Assembly: GCF_006438965.1 (NCBI RefSeq)
Contig: NZ_RCZM01000004.1
Location: 310,001-374,000, forward strand
Reading direction: 5' to 3'
From: Pedococcus bigeumensis
GTDB lineage: Bacteria > Actinomycetota > Actinomycetes > Actinomycetales > Dermatophilaceae
Length of the DNA: 64,000 nucleotides
The notes below the pieces were generated by a model, which was given only the letters and a program-made list of their open reading frames with translations, did not search any database and was not told where the DNA came from. Below are positions 33,267-42,737 of the stretch, one piece after another. Each line of letters opens with the position of its first letter. The first letter of the stretch is position 1. The translations under genes and the position numbers were made by a program.

Positions 33267-34343
33267 TCACCGGCCTGTCAGCGCGCGGTCGAGGTCGCGC
33301 CAGAGGTCCTCGACGTCCTCGATCCCGACCGACAGCCGCAGCAGGGCCTCGGGGACGGTCTCGGGCTCTGCGGGGTAGCGACGACGTCGCTCGATCTGGG
33401 ACTCCACGCCGCCGAGGCTGGTGGCGTGGGTCCAGAGGGTTGTCGCCGTGGCGACGCGTTCGGCCGCGTCGGGTCCGCCCTCCACCTCGATGGCGATGAT
33501 CGCGCCGAACCCGGGATAGCGTGTCCGGGTCACCGCCGGGTGGCCTTCCAGCCGGGCGGCGAGCTCTCGGGCGTTGCCAGTGGCCCGCTCCAGCCGGACG
33601 TGGAGGGTGCGCAGGCCGCGCAGGGCGAGCCAGGTCTCCATCGGTCCGGCGATCGCGCCACCCAGCAGCCGGGCCGTCGACAAGCGGGCGTGCAACTCGC
33701 GGCCGGCGTCGGTGGACGGGGTGACCAGCGCGCCGAGGATGACGTCGGAGTGGCCGGAGAGGTACTTGGTGACCGAGTGCAGCACCACGTCGACTCCGTC
33801 CGCGAGCGGCTGCTGCACCAGCGGGGTGGCGAACGTGTTGTCACAGACCGTCAGGGCGCCGCACTCGCGCGCCATCGCGACGAGCGCGGGGATGTCCGAG
33901 ACCTCGAGCATGGGGTTGGTGGGGGACTCGATCCACAGCAGGGCAGCGCCGTCCAGCGCGGTGCGGACCGCGTCCTGGTCGGTGGGGTCGACCCGGCGGA
34001 CCACGGCGGCACCGGTGGCGGCGAGCTGGTCCAGCAACGACGTCGTGCCGTTGTAGGCGTGCGACGGGACGACCACGGCACCGCCGAGCGGGACGAGGGA
34101 GAGAGCAGCGGAGACCGCGGCCATGCCGGAGCTGAAGACGAGGGCGTCGCCACCCTCCAGCCCACCGAGGGCCTCCTCGAACGCCGACCAGGTCGGGTTG
34201 CCGACGCGCGCATAGTTGACCGGCCCGTCCGCGATATAGGTCGACGTGAACTCGAGGGGCGCGTTGACGCCGGCACCCGGCATACGGGGCTGGCGTCCCA
34301 GGGCGACCACTCGGGAGGCGGGGGACAGGTCGTCGTGGCTCAC
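33267..34343 (-). CDS. Cys/Met-metabolism PLP enzyme (cystathionine gamma-lyase/synthase-like)
   Basis: The 358-residue protein is a fold-type I trans-sulphuration enzyme. Seen: NYARVGNPTWSAFEEALGGLEGG, FSSGMAAVSAAL, SHAYNGTTSLL, WIESPTNPMLEVSDI, CDNTFATPLVQQPL, and the PLP lysine in HSVTKYLSGHSDVI. It could be a cystathionine gamma-lyase, gamma-synthase or methionine gamma-lyase; motifs do not separate these. It is shorter than most relatives by 20-30 residues at the N-terminus. Confidence 0.88.
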   Translation of the reverse strand: MSHDDLSPASRVVALGRQPRMPGAGVNAPLEFTSTYIADGPVNYARVGNPTWSAFEEALGGLEGGDALVFSSGMAAVSAALSLVPLGGAVVVPSHAYNGTTSLLDQLAATGAAVVRRVDPTDQDAVRTALDGAALLWIESPTNPMLEVSDIPALVAMARECGALTVCDNTFATPLVQQPLADGVDVVLHSVTKYLSGHSDVILGALVTPSTDAGRELHARLSTARLLGGAIAGPMETWLALRGLRTLHVRLERATGNARELAARLEGHPAVTRTRYPGFGAIIAIEVEGGPDAAERVATATTLWTHATSLGGVESQIERRRRYPAEPETVPEALLRLSVGIEDVEDLWRDLDRALTGR

Positions 34344-34417
34344 CCGGTCAGCGTAGGGGCGCCGCCACGCGAGCCGCGCGGGGTGCCCGGCGGATGGTCG
34401 GGATACGCTCGGCGGCG

Positions 34418-35548
34418 ATGACTACGGACCAGCCCGCGCCCCACAAGCCCCGCGTCGCCATCGTCTTCGGTGGCCGCTCGTCGGAGCACGCCGTGTCCTG
34501 TGCGACGGCGGCCGGCGTGATGCGCGCGATCGACCGCGACGCCTACGACGTCATCCCGATCGGCATCTCGCGCGACGGTCACTGGGTGCTCTCCGATGGC
34601 GACCCGCAGCTGCTCGAGCTGACTGCCGACCGCACTCCCGAGGTCGCGCCGGACGGTGCGGGAGTGGTCGTGCCACTGGCGACGACCGACCGCACGCTCA
34701 CGACGCTGGAGCCACAGGAGATCCCCCGAAGCCTGGGTGAGGTCGACGTCGTCTTCCCGTTGCTGCACGGGCCTTTTGGCGAGGACGGCACCATCCAGGG
34801 CATGTTCGAGATGGCCGACATCCGCTACGTCGGGTCGGGTGTCTTCGCGTCCGCCGCGGGAATGGACAAGCACTACATGAAGGTCCTGTTCGCGGGTGCC
34901 GGGCTCCCCGTCGGTCCGTATGCCGTGATCACCGACTCCCAGTGGCAACGCGACAAGGCGGCGGCGATGGACGCGGTCGGGGCGCTGGACTACCCGGTGT
35001 TCGTCAAGCCGGCGCGTGCCGGGTCGAGCATGGGGATCTCGAAGGTCTCGACCCCCGAGGCCCTCGAGGGCGCCATCGAGATGGCGCGCGAGCACGACCG
35101 CAAGGTCATCGTCGAGCAGGGCATCGTCGGGCGCGAGATCGAGTGCGCGGTGCTGCAGGGGCGGCGGACCGACGGGCCGCGGGTGTCGCACGTCGGCGAG
35201 ATCGAGGTGACGGCCGACGGCGGTCACGAGTTCTACGACTTCGAGGCAAAGTACCTCGACGACGGCGCTGTCCTCTCGTGCCCGGCCAACGTCCCTGACA
35301 CGGTGTCAGCCGAGGTGCAGCGGCTCGCTGGTGCGGCGTTCGAGGCGCTCGGCTGCGAGGGACTGGCGCGGGTCGACTGTTTCTACACCGACACCGGCGA
35401 GGTCATCATCAACGAGATCAACACGATGCCGGGCTTCACGCCGCACTCGATGTATCCCCAGATGTGGGAGGCAACCGGGCTGCCCTACCCGCAGCTGATC
35501 GACGAGCTCATCCAGCTCGCCCTGACCCGCCCCGTCGGCCTGCGCTGA
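34418..35548 (+). CDS. ddl: D-alanine-D-alanine ligase
   Basis: Ddl (376 aa) is an ATP-grasp enzyme making the D-Ala-D-Ala end of peptidoglycan precursors. Seen: VAIVFGGRSSEHAVSC at the N-terminus, FPLLHGPFGEDGTIQG, VKPARAGSSMGISKV (glycine-rich loop), and VIINEINTMPGFTPHSMYP (metal ligands). ATG 34418 lies eight bases after TACGCT, a possible -10. In related genomes DUF3515, an AsnC-domain protein and thiL follow directly; here they lie 9 kb away. The 164 bases after the stop are GC-rich and show nothing I recognise. Confidence 0.96.
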   Translation: MTTDQPAPHKPRVAIVFGGRSSEHAVSCATAAGVMRAIDRDAYDVIPIGISRDGHWVLSDGDPQLLELTADRTPEVAPDGAGVVVPLATTDRTLTTLEPQEIPRSLGEVDVVFPLLHGPFGEDGTIQGMFEMADIRYVGSGVFASAAGMDKHYMKVLFAGAGLPVGPYAVITDSQWQRDKAAAMDAVGALDYPVFVKPARAGSSMGISKVSTPEALEGAIEMAREHDRKVIVEQGIVGREIECAVLQGRRTDGPRVSHVGEIEVTADGGHEFYDFEAKYLDDGAVLSCPANVPDTVSAEVQRLAGAAFEALGCEGLARVDCFYTDTGEVIINEINTMPGFTPHSMYPQMWEATGLPYPQLIDELIQLALTRPVGLR

Positions 35549-35712
35549 GTCGACGGCGCGGGGCGGCGTCCCGCCACCGCATACCCGAGCGATTCGACTT
35601 AAAGCCAGACCTTTGCAACCTCGACACCCGTGATCAGGCTCGAACGAGAGCAAGCCCGTCGATTCCCTGCGTTCTCGGGTCACGAGCCGACCCAGGTGTG
35701 CGCAACGGACCG

Positions 35713-36306
35713 TCACGATGATGCGCCGAGTCGGTGACGCACCACCCTGCGGCGCAGGGTGGGCGATGCCTCGACCTCGTAGCCGGCGTCGAGGAAGACC
35801 TGGAGCAGGCCGACCGACGCCTCGTCCCAGATCACGGTCTTCCCCGGGGGCGCCTCGGTGGGGTAGCCCTCCAGGACGCGAGCACCGACCTGCCTCCCGT
35901 ACTCGACGGTGGCGGCGGCGAGCTCGTACATCAGTCCCTGTCGGCGGAAGCCCTTACGCACGACGAAGCAGGTGACCGACCAGACGCCATCGAGGTCGGG
36001 GTCCATCCGCATCCACGACTTCTGCCGGGCCCAGATCCTCGGGTAGTTCACCCGGGGCTCGACCGCGACCCAGCCGACCGGCTGCTCATCGACGTACCCG
36101 ACGAGGCCGGACGTGGGCCCGCGTGTGCCGCAGCCGGCCTGCTCCAGGAGCGCGGCGTCGCGCTCCTCCTGTGTCGTGTCGCGCCAGATCCAGCCCGGGA
36201 CCTTGAGCGCCTGGCAGCGGCATTTGCGGGCGCCGCCGGCGTCGAACACGGCGTCGACGTCTTGGCTTGTCGCCTCGTTGGCCGGTCGCCAGCTGAACTC
36301 AGGCAC
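35713..36306 (-). CDS. GNAT family N-acetyltransferase
   Basis: The 197-residue protein starts at GTG 36306. It has a CxC pair early (ARKCRCQALKVPGW), GWVAVEPRVNYPRI, and the acetyl-CoA motif region VTCFVVRKGFRRQGLMYELAAATVEYGR, followed by LLQVFLDAGYEVEASPTLRRRVVRH. This small family of GNATs with an N-terminal cysteine pair is common in actinobacteria; substrate unknown. It opens the accessory segment after ddl. Confidence 0.85.
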   Translation of the reverse strand: MPEFSWRPANEATSQDVDAVFDAGGARKCRCQALKVPGWIWRDTTQEERDAALLEQAGCGTRGPTSGLVGYVDEQPVGWVAVEPRVNYPRIWARQKSWMRMDPDLDGVWSVTCFVVRKGFRRQGLMYELAAATVEYGRQVGARVLEGYPTEAPPGKTVIWDEASVGLLQVFLDAGYEVEASPTLRRRVVRHRLGASS

Positions 36307-36431
36307 ACCACGAGACTAGTGGCGGATGGGCGCTGGTAGCGACGCGGCGACAGCGGCGACTCCAGGGCTATCGGATCTGCCTCTGAGCGAATGCTCGAGT
36401 CACGTTGGCGGGGTTGTCGCTGAGTGCTCCA

Positions 36432-37307
36432 TCAGCCGCCGCCGCTGTTGCGACCGTGTGTCCCTGGGTGGTGCGCCACGGCGTTGTCGCCTGCCACGTC
36501 GCCGACGTGACGCTTGGCGTATGCCGCGTCCTCGGCCCCCGCTTCGACGTGCGTCGGGTCGAGCACGCGTTGCAGGAAGACCTTGGTCCGCTCCTCGGTG
36601 GGCTCTCCGATGACCTGCTCGGGGGCGCCCTCCTCGACGATGACGCCGCCGTCCATGAAGATCACGCGATCGGCGACGTCGCGCGCAAAGGCCATCTCGT
36701 GGGTCACGACGAACATCGTCATTCCCTCGCTGGCGAGCCGGCGCATGACTGAGAGGACGTCACCCACCAGCTCGGGGTCCAGCGCGGATGTCGGCTCGTC
36801 GAACAGCATGAGCTTGGGGTCCATCGACAGCGCTCGGGCGATGGCGACGCGCTGCTGCTGACCGCCGGAGAGCTGGGCCGGGTAGGCGTCCTCCTTCTCG
36901 GAGAGGCCGACCTTCTCGAGGTTCTCGCGGGCCTTGGCCTGCGCCTCGTCCTTGCTTCTCTTGAGCACCGTGGTCTGGGCGACGGTGCAGTTCTCGAGGA
37001 CCGACAGGTGCGGGAAGAGGTTGAACTGCTGGAAGACCATGCCCATGTTGCGGCGGATGGCGTCGATGTCGCAGTCGGGGTCGTTGACCTCGTCACCGCC
37101 CACCTTGATCGAGCCGCTCGTGGGCTCCTCGAGGAGGTTGATGCAGCGCAGGAAGGTCGATTTGCCGGAACCTGATGGACCGATGACACAGACAACCTCG
37201 CCCTGGCGGATGGTGGCGTTGAGCCCGCGCAGGACGTGGTTGGCGCCGAACGACTTGTGGAGGTCGGTGACCTCGACGATGGGGGCGGCCGTGGTGGGCG
37301 CGGTCAT
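36432..37307 (-). CDS. Polar amino acid ABC transporter, ATP-binding protein
   Basis: The 291-residue ATPase is GlnQ-like. Seen: Walker [10 protein letters not shown] (about residue 43), [16 protein letters not shown] (Q-loop), signature [15 protein letters not shown], Walker [13 protein letters not shown], and [18 protein letters not shown]. About 40 extra residues follow the usual C-terminus, ending in a Gly-rich tail. It is the last gene of a three-gene minus-strand operon and starts two bases after the permease stop. Confidence 0.94.
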   Translation of the reverse strand: MTAPTTAAPIVEVTDLHKSFGANHVLRGLNATIRQGEVVCVIGPSGSGKSTFLRCINLLEEPTSGSIKVGGDEVNDPDCDIDAIRRNMGMVFQQFNLFPHLSVLENCTVAQTTVLKRSKDEAQAKARENLEKVGLSEKEDAYPAQLSGGQQQRVAIARALSMDPKLMLFDEPTSALDPELVGDVLSVMRRLASEGMTMFVVTHEMAFARDVADRVIFMDGGVIVEEGAPEQVIGEPTEERTKVFLQRVLDPTHVEAGAEDAAYAKRHVGDVAGDNAVAHHPGTHGRNSGGG

Positions 37308-37309
37308 GC

Positions 37310-38134
37310 TCAGCGCTCCTTCTTCTGTCGGGCTTCCATGCGGCGCACGATGATGGAGAGCGGGAGGGTGATGATCAGGTAGCAGAAGCCGGCCACCACG
37401 AGGGGTGTCAGGCTGGCATTGTCGCTGGAGAGCTGCCGCCCGTACTTGGTCAGCTCGTAGCCCGAGGCCGAGAGCCCCAGGACGTAGACGAGCGAGGAGT
37501 CCTTGACGAGGAGGATGAGTTCGTTCGTCAGCGGGGGAGTGATGACCCGGAAGGCCTGCGGCAGGACGATCTTTCGAGTGGCGACGCCGGACGGCATACC
37601 GAGCGAACGAGCAGCCTCGATCTGCCCGGGCGGCACAGCTTGGATGCCCGCTCGGATCGTCTCAGCCATGTAGGCGGAGGCGACGAGGCCCAGGGCGACC
37701 CACACCGTTCCATAGGGGTCGTACGGAATGACGAAACCCTCGAAGGCCAGCGACATGAGGCCGAACGCGATGAAGACGATGATCGCCGGCAAACCTCGGA
37801 AGAACTCGATCCAGACGGTGGCGATCCACCGGTACGGGGCCACCGACGACAGACGCATGAGGGCCAGCACTGTGCCGAGCAGAAGGCCAATGACGAAAGC
37901 GCCCGCGGTGTAGATGACCGTGTTCTTGAGGGCAGATCCCACACCTTCGGTCAGGGTGGTCTTGACGAGCTCCGGGTTGAAGAACTGCTTTTGAATCTGC
38001 GGCCAGTTCGCGGTCAGAGCGATGGCCAGAGCGACGAGGATGAGCGCGGTGTACTGCGCCCACCTGATCCGTTGGGCGCGCTTGCGTGGGGACAACTTCT
38101 TCTTCGTTGGCGCTTCAGCGGTGGTGGCGCTCAT
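37310..38134 (-). CDS. Polar amino acid ABC transporter, permease
   Basis: The 274-residue inner-membrane protein has a basic N-terminal tail, about five to six hydrophobic segments, and the His/Glu/Gln/Arg-type permease motif with [24 protein letters not shown] and [25 protein letters not shown] (EAA loop). It forms the channel for the binding protein encoded upstream. AGGAG precedes ATG 38134. Confidence 0.94.
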   Translation of the reverse strand: MSATTAEAPTKKKLSPRKRAQRIRWAQYTALILVALAIALTANWPQIQKQFFNPELVKTTLTEGVGSALKNTVIYTAGAFVIGLLLGTVLALMRLSSVAPYRWIATVWIEFFRGLPAIIVFIAFGLMSLAFEGFVIPYDPYGTVWVALGLVASAYMAETIRAGIQAVPPGQIEAARSLGMPSGVATRKIVLPQAFRVITPPLTNELILLVKDSSLVYVLGLSASGYELTKYGRQLSSDNASLTPLVVAGFCYLIITLPLSIIVRRMEARQKKER

Positions 38135-38177
38135 CAGTTCTCCTGCCGACCTACGGGGTCATGGGCCACAACGCCGA

Positions 38178-38213
38178 GGGGCGGCGGGCCGGTCGAAACC
38201 GTACCGCCGCCCC
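38178..38213 (-). other. Intercistronic stem-loop between binding-protein and permease genes
   Basis: GGGGCGGCGG pairs with CCGCCGCCCC (10 bp), enclosing a second stem CGGT/ACCG with a CGAA tetraloop. Such hairpins after binding-protein genes commonly allow partial termination or mRNA protection, so that more binding protein than permease is made. Confidence 0.65.
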
Positions 38214-38230
38214 CGAACGATGCGGAAGGG

Positions 38231-39058
38231 TCACTTCGGGGCGTCGACTCCGAACCACTTCTTGTAGATCGTGTTGTAGGTGCCGTCGGCGACCGCGGCC
38301 TTGAGGACCTCGTTGGTCAGGTCCGTGAGCTTCTGACCGTTGGCGTCCTTCTTGAACATCAGGCCGTACTGCTCGCCCGTGTCGAACTCCTTGACGACCG
38401 CGGTCGTCGGGTTGTCCTTCACGTAGTCGAGCAGGGGGCCGTTGTCGTTGATCGCTGCGTCCACGCGACCGGCGAGCACGCCCGCGAGCTGCGTCGGCAG
38501 GTCATCGAAGACGACCGGGGTGAAGCCGTTGGCGGCCTTCTCCTTCTCGGCGAACTCCTGACCGGTGGTGTCGGTCTGGACGCCGACCTTCTTGCCCTTG
38601 AGGCTGGCGAGGTCGGTGACGCCCGAGTCCTTCTTGGTGATGAGCGCCGCAGTGGAGTCGAAGTACGGGTCCGAGAAGTTGATGGCCTGCTTGCGCTTGT
38701 CGTTGATCGTCGTCGCGCCGAAGCCGGCGTCGCACTTCTTGGCCGCGAAGGCCGCCCCCGACGTGATCGTCGCGAACTCGATGTCGACGACCTCCTGCTC
38801 GACGCCGAGCTTCTTGGCGACGAGGTCCATGAGATCGACGTCGAAGCCGACGACCTTGGAGCCGTCCTTGAACTCGAACGGCTTGTAGGACAGGTGGGTG
38901 CAGGCCTTGAGCTTGCCTTGCGTGATCAGCGTGACGCCACTGGAGTTCGTGGCTGCGGGGGTGTCCCCGTCACCGGAACCGCAGGCGGCGAGGGCCAAAG
39001 TGGAAACGAGCGCGGCGGCAGCGAGGGCGCTGACGCGGCGAGTGAGTGAGGTAGTCAC
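38231..39058 (-). CDS. Polar amino acid ABC transporter, substrate-binding lipoprotein
   Basis: The 275-residue protein begins with a lipoprotein signal peptide; the lipobox LALAAC places the lipid-bearing cysteine at residue 26. The family-3 solute-binding domain shows LKACTHLSYKPFEFKD, VGFDVDLMDLVAKKLG, FGATTINDKRKQAINFSDPYF, and GVQTDTTGQEFAE. GTG 39058 is chosen because AAGGAG lies eight bases upstream; an upstream codon would spoil the signal peptide. Ligand probably a polar amino acid. The gap 39059-39335 is a divergent promoter region without recognisable operator. Confidence 0.93.
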   Translation of the reverse strand: MTTSLTRRVSALAAAALVSTLALAACGSGDGDTPAATNSSGVTLITQGKLKACTHLSYKPFEFKDGSKVVGFDVDLMDLVAKKLGVEQEVVDIEFATITSGAAFAAKKCDAGFGATTINDKRKQAINFSDPYFDSTAALITKKDSGVTDLASLKGKKVGVQTDTTGQEFAEKEKAANGFTPVVFDDLPTQLAGVLAGRVDAAINDNGPLLDYVKDNPTTAVVKEFDTGEQYGLMFKKDANGQKLTDLTNEVLKAAVADGTYNTIYKKWFGVDAPK

Positions 39059-39335
39059 CGGGGTACTCCTTGGCGGTAGTGGACGTGGTCGACCCACGAC
39101 TGACTGTCGCTGACCCTACCCAGCGGTGGGCCGCATACACCGCCTCGCGTGAATGCGGCCCCCGAATCGTGACCTGTGCATGTGGTGTCTGAGTCTGGGG
39201 CGGTGCAGGCGGTGCGGGCGGTGTTCGGGCGGTGTTCGGGCGCTGGCGCGACGGTATGCCGTCGTGAGCGTTGAATGGGTGGGTGGCGGAGACGAACCCG
39301 CCGATCCAGCGGACGACGCGAACTGAGGGAGTGGC

Positions 39336-40208
39336 ATGAAGCTTGGACTGCACATCTCGGACTTCACCTGGGACGGCGGGCCGGTCGCCTTGCGCGACAA
39401 GCTCGGTGACGTGGCGGCGCGCGCTGAGCAGGCGGGTTACGACCGTGTCAGCGTGATGGACCACGTCTGGCAGATCGCGCACCTGGGTCCGCCAGAGCAC
39501 GAGATGCTCGAGGCGTACACGACGCTCGGGTTCCTCGCGGCGAAGACGGAACGGGTCAAGCTGCTCACCGTCGTGACGGCCGTGGTGTATCGGGACCCCG
39601 GGCTGCTGGCCAAGGCCGTCACCACCCTGGACATCCTCTCCGGAGGTCGGGCGATGCTCGGCATCGGCGCTGCCTGGAACGAGGAGGAGTCCCAAGGGCT
39701 GGGACTGTTCTTCCCGTCCACGGCGGAACGGTTCGAGCGGCTCGAGGAGGCCCTGCAGATCTGCCTGCAGATGTGGAGCGACGATCAGGGACCGTACGAG
39801 GGCAAGCACTACCAGCTGGCGCGGACGCTGAACTCCCCTCAGTCTCTGGGCCGCCCGCACCCCCCGATCCTCATCGGTGGCGCCGGCGAGCGGAAGACGC
39901 TGCGCCTGGTGGCCCAGTACGCCGACGCGTGCAACATCTTCGACACCCCCGAGCTGCCGCACAAGCTGGACGTGCTGCGTGAGCACTGCGCACGGCTTGA
40001 CCGCGACTACGACGAGATCGAGAAAACGGCTCAGCTGCGGTTCGACCTCGGCCCGAACGGCGAGCGGGTCGAGCAGACGATCGAGCACCTGCACGAGCTC
40101 GCCGGCCTGGGTATCCAGGTGGCCCACGGCGCCCTCGCCAACGTCAGTCAGCCCGGCACGCTGGAGCTGATGGCCGAGCGGGTGATCCCGGCCGTCGCCG
40201 ACCTGTAG
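39336..40208 (+). CDS. LLM-class F420-dependent oxidoreductase
   Basis: The 290-residue TIM-barrel enzyme belongs to the luciferase-like family, F420-using branch: MKLGLHISDFTWDGG, GYDRVSVMDHVWQI, LLTVVTAVVYRDPGLLAKAVTTLDILSGGRAMLGIG, GPYEGKHYQL and PPILIGGAGERKTLRLVAQYAD. Such enzymes oxidise or reduce small alcohols, aldehydes or enoates with F420. cofC in this window supports F420 production. GGGAG precedes the ATG; a strong terminator follows. Confidence 0.88.
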   Translation: MKLGLHISDFTWDGGPVALRDKLGDVAARAEQAGYDRVSVMDHVWQIAHLGPPEHEMLEAYTTLGFLAAKTERVKLLTVVTAVVYRDPGLLAKAVTTLDILSGGRAMLGIGAAWNEEESQGLGLFFPSTAERFERLEEALQICLQMWSDDQGPYEGKHYQLARTLNSPQSLGRPHPPILIGGAGERKTLRLVAQYADACNIFDTPELPHKLDVLREHCARLDRDYDEIEKTAQLRFDLGPNGERVEQTIEHLHELAGLGIQVAHGALANVSQPGTLELMAERVIPAVADL

Positions 40209-40209
40209 G

Positions 40210-40270
40210 CGCAGCTCAGGGATGGGCCGGGGCGGTCGGCTGATTCGCACGACCGCCCCGGCGAGCTGCG
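40210..40270 (+). terminator. Two-tier terminator after the LLM gene
   Basis: Outer arms CGCAGCTC (40210-40217) and GAGCTGCG (40263-40270) enclose an exact 13-bp stem, 40226-40238 with 40250-40262. It starts two bases past the stop codon. Confidence 0.75.
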
Positions 40271-40371
40271 GGCCGTGGGGTGAACACACGGCATACGCTC
40301 CGCCCGTCCTTGCCGTGGCTGGAAGTGGGGGAGGCGCGGATACTGGCGTGCATGACCAGGCACGTGAGCCA

Positions 40372-41097
40372 ATGAGCGAGGATCGTGGTCCGACTGACCA
40401 GCCTCACCTCGAGGATCTGGTCCACCGCGCCCGCACCAAGCTGAGGGACTGGACGGACACGGACGACAGCGATCCGGGGGTGGCGCTGCTGGAGCTGTTC
40501 GCCTTCGTCGCCGAGCTTCTCAGCCGCCACTCCGACGAGATCGCGGCCGAGGCGTACCTGGGCACCGGACGTCGACATGGGTCGTCAGGTCGTCGACACG
40601 GCTTCGAGCTCGAGGTCGACGGACAGCCGTGGCGTCAGGTCATCGACCTCGCCGACTCGGGCGCGGAGGACCGTCACTACGTCGTCAGCCGACGCGATGA
40701 CGGTGCGAGCGTCATCGAGTTCGGAGACGGCGTGCATGGTCAGAGACCGCCAGCCGAGAGCTCGATCGCGGTTCGCTACCGGCAGGGTGGCGGTTACGCG
40801 TCGGTGCTCCTGCAGCAAGGCCGGGTGGTCATCGACACCGATGAGAGCGAGGAGCCATCCCGTCGGACGTGCGGGGTCTACGCGGCTGAGGTGGTCGACA
40901 ACACGGACCCGCTCGGTCAGCGGCGTCTGCTCGTTCGGGTTCCAGAAGTCAGCGGGCACGACACGGTGTGGGCCAAGGCGTGCCTGCCCGTACCGGGCAC
41001 TCCCGGGGTCCCCTCCATGGGCGACGGCGTCTGGGTCGCCCTCGAGTCGTGCGACCCGACACGACCGATCTGGCTGGGTCGGCGCTTCACCGATTGA
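40372..41097 (+). CDS. Orphan baseplate J-like / gpV OB-fold hybrid protein
   Basis: The 241-residue protein (ATG 40372) joins pieces of two contractile-tail proteins. Residues 10-65, with DPGVALLELFAFVAELLS and DEIAAEAYLGT, resemble the N-terminus of baseplate J-like assembly proteins; residues 110-142 (VIEFGDGVHGQRPP, VRYRQGGGY) resemble their middle; residues 168-241 (AAEVVDNTDPLGQRRLLVRV, GVPSMGDGVWVALE, DPTRPIWLGRRF) resemble the gpV/VgrG OB-fold that forms the spike base. No sheath, tube, ATPase or tape-measure gene is nearby. It may be a remnant, a domesticated part or a new small family. Longer in-frame starts exist upstream but overlap the terminator. Confidence 0.6.
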   Translation: MSEDRGPTDQPHLEDLVHRARTKLRDWTDTDDSDPGVALLELFAFVAELLSRHSDEIAAEAYLGTGRRHGSSGRRHGFELEVDGQPWRQVIDLADSGAEDRHYVVSRRDDGASVIEFGDGVHGQRPPAESSIAVRYRQGGGYASVLLQQGRVVIDTDESEEPSRRTCGVYAAEVVDNTDPLGQRRLLVRVPEVSGHDTVWAKACLPVPGTPGVPSMGDGVWVALESCDPTRPIWLGRRFTD

Positions 41098-41141
41098 AAC
41101 CGGAGTGCCCCGACGGGCGCGCGCCAAGGGCCCTGGGGCGG

Positions 41142-41723
41142 TCATGCCGCGAAGAGCTGGAGGGCAGCGGCCGCGGAGCCTTTCGAGGAGTGGAAGTCGA
41201 CAACGGCGGTCTTTGTGTGGGGAAGCGGTGGAGCGATGTGGCTGGGGTCGGACTCGGCCCGTAGGCACCACAGGTAGTTGGTCCACCACGCCCCGGGAAG
41301 GACGCGCGGCTCTCGCAGCTCGATCCGGAGGTAGCCACCACTGCCGAGCACGCTGAAGAGCCTCTCCCCGAGTGGTGGGTTGAGGGCAGCTTCCGCATAG
41401 GTGACCGAGACGATGTCCTGACGATCCACACGCCCATCATGAGCAAGGAGCCCAGGGCTGTGGATCTGGATGGACCGGTCGACACCCACGATCAGGGCTT
41501 GGCCCCCGGACATCTCGACGAGAGCCTGCAGCCACACACCGAAAACCATCACGGCGACACCCAGCGCGTAGACGTACCACGGGGCCAACCCCCATGCGGC
41601 CCAGATGATCGCCGCGCCGGTCAAGGTGATGAGCGGGGACAGGAGTCTGGCCAGCCACCGCTGTACGCGAGCAGGGGCCGCATGGATGACCACGCTGGCT
41701 GAGTCAGGCACGACTGCCATCAT
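41142..41723 (-). CDS. Membrane protein with PH-like C-terminal domain (hypothetical)
   Basis: From ATG 41723 the protein has 193 residues: a short N-terminal strand pair, two adjacent hydrophobic segments (about residues 25-65, LITLTGAAIIWAAWGLAPW and YALGVAVMVFGVWLQALV), and a soluble C-terminal half (QIHSPGLLAHDGRVDRQDIVSVTY; GYLRIELREPRVLPGAWW) that resembles bacterial PH-domain membrane proteins. Codons further upstream are open to 41882 but lack these features. Function unknown; it converges on the baseplate-like gene. Confidence 0.65.
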   Translation of the reverse strand: MMAVVPDSASVVIHAAPARVQRWLARLLSPLITLTGAAIIWAAWGLAPWYVYALGVAVMVFGVWLQALVEMSGGQALIVGVDRSIQIHSPGLLAHDGRVDRQDIVSVTYAEAALNPPLGERLFSVLGSGGYLRIELREPRVLPGAWWTNYLWCLRAESDPSHIAPPLPHTKTAVVDFHSSKGSAAAALQLFAA

Positions 41724-41921
41724 CCATGTTCGAGAGGGCTTGGCGTACCCGGACCGCAAGACGGGCATGCCAGAGCACCGGAGGCCAAGATCGCTGGACG
41801 ACCGGAGCTGGGTCCGCACTGTCGAAACCGGGTCAGCTCGCTCGTTGTGTGTGCAGAGACCGAAACGCGTGAAGCTGCTCAACAGCGGCAGGCATCGTGC
41901 CCACGAAAGAGGAGTCCAGAC

Positions 41922-42731
41922 ATGACCAGACCGTTTCGATTCGGAGTGGTTGCCCCTGTGCTGACCGACATGCCGACGTGGCGGGACAAGGTGCGCCGGA
42001 TCGCCGACCTCGGCTATTCGACGCTGCTGATGCCCGACGTACCGCAGTGGCAGCCAGCGCCCGCGCCCACCCTCGCCTTTGCAGCCGCCCAGACGGACCT
42101 GCGCGTCGGCACCTGGGTCTACGCGTCCCCACTACGGCCATCTTGGAGCACCGCATGGGAGGCGCACTCCCTGTCGATGCTGACTGAGGGACGCTTCGAG
42201 ATGGGCATCGGCACCGGCCGGCCAGGGATCGAGGACGAGCTCCGCGACCGCGGGATCGCAGTGGTACCAGCAAAAGAGCGGCTGGCCCAGGTGCGTGAGA
42301 CCGTGGCGACGCTGCGAGACCTGGACGGTCCCGATGTGCACACACCAGTGGCCATGGCCGTTCGCGGGCCGAAGGCCAGGGCCCTGGCCCTCGAGGTCGC
42401 CGACACGGTCACCTTCGCCTTGGTCGAGACTGATACCCGCGCAGACGTCGCCGACCTCGCAAGGGACGTCCTGGCCGCGCGGGACGTCGAGCTCGCGGTC
42501 CACGTCTCGGTGATCGGCGACGCCGTCGCGCCGTTCATGGCATCGGCAAAGGACACCCATCCGGCTGCGATGCGGGAAGCCGACTCGCTGGCGATCCTTC
42601 CCGACGATCCAGGAGCCGCCATGGAGGAGATCCAGCGACGGCGCGAGGAGATCGGATACTCCTACTTCGTCTTTGGCGCGGACTTCGCCGAGGCAATGGC
42701 CCCGGCGGTCGCCGAGCTGGCTGGCCGATAA
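41922..42731 (+). CDS. LLM-class flavin-dependent oxidoreductase
   Basis: The 269-residue protein is a second luciferase-like TIM barrel: FRFGVVAPVLTDMPTWRDKVRRIADLGY-type start (F420/FMN family), RVGTWVYASPLRPSWSTAWEAHSLSMLTEGRFEMGIGTGRPG, and C-terminal PDDPGAAMEEIQRRREEIGYSYFVFG. AAAGAGGAG before ATG 41922 sets the start. It is shorter than the first LLM enzyme and not closely similar. Whether it uses F420 or FMN is not visible. Confidence 0.85.
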   Translation: MTRPFRFGVVAPVLTDMPTWRDKVRRIADLGYSTLLMPDVPQWQPAPAPTLAFAAAQTDLRVGTWVYASPLRPSWSTAWEAHSLSMLTEGRFEMGIGTGRPGIEDELRDRGIAVVPAKERLAQVRETVATLRDLDGPDVHTPVAMAVRGPKARALALEVADTVTFALVETDTRADVADLARDVLAARDVELAVHVSVIGDAVAPFMASAKDTHPAAMREADSLAILPDDPGAAMEEIQRRREEIGYSYFVFGADFAEAMAPAVAELAGR

Positions 42732-42737
42732 ACGCGC

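Noticed and set aside
40372-41097. Prophage or complete contractile injection system
   Set aside because: Only one tail-like gene is present; no sheath, tube, ATPase, integrase, capsid or terminase gene lies in the window.
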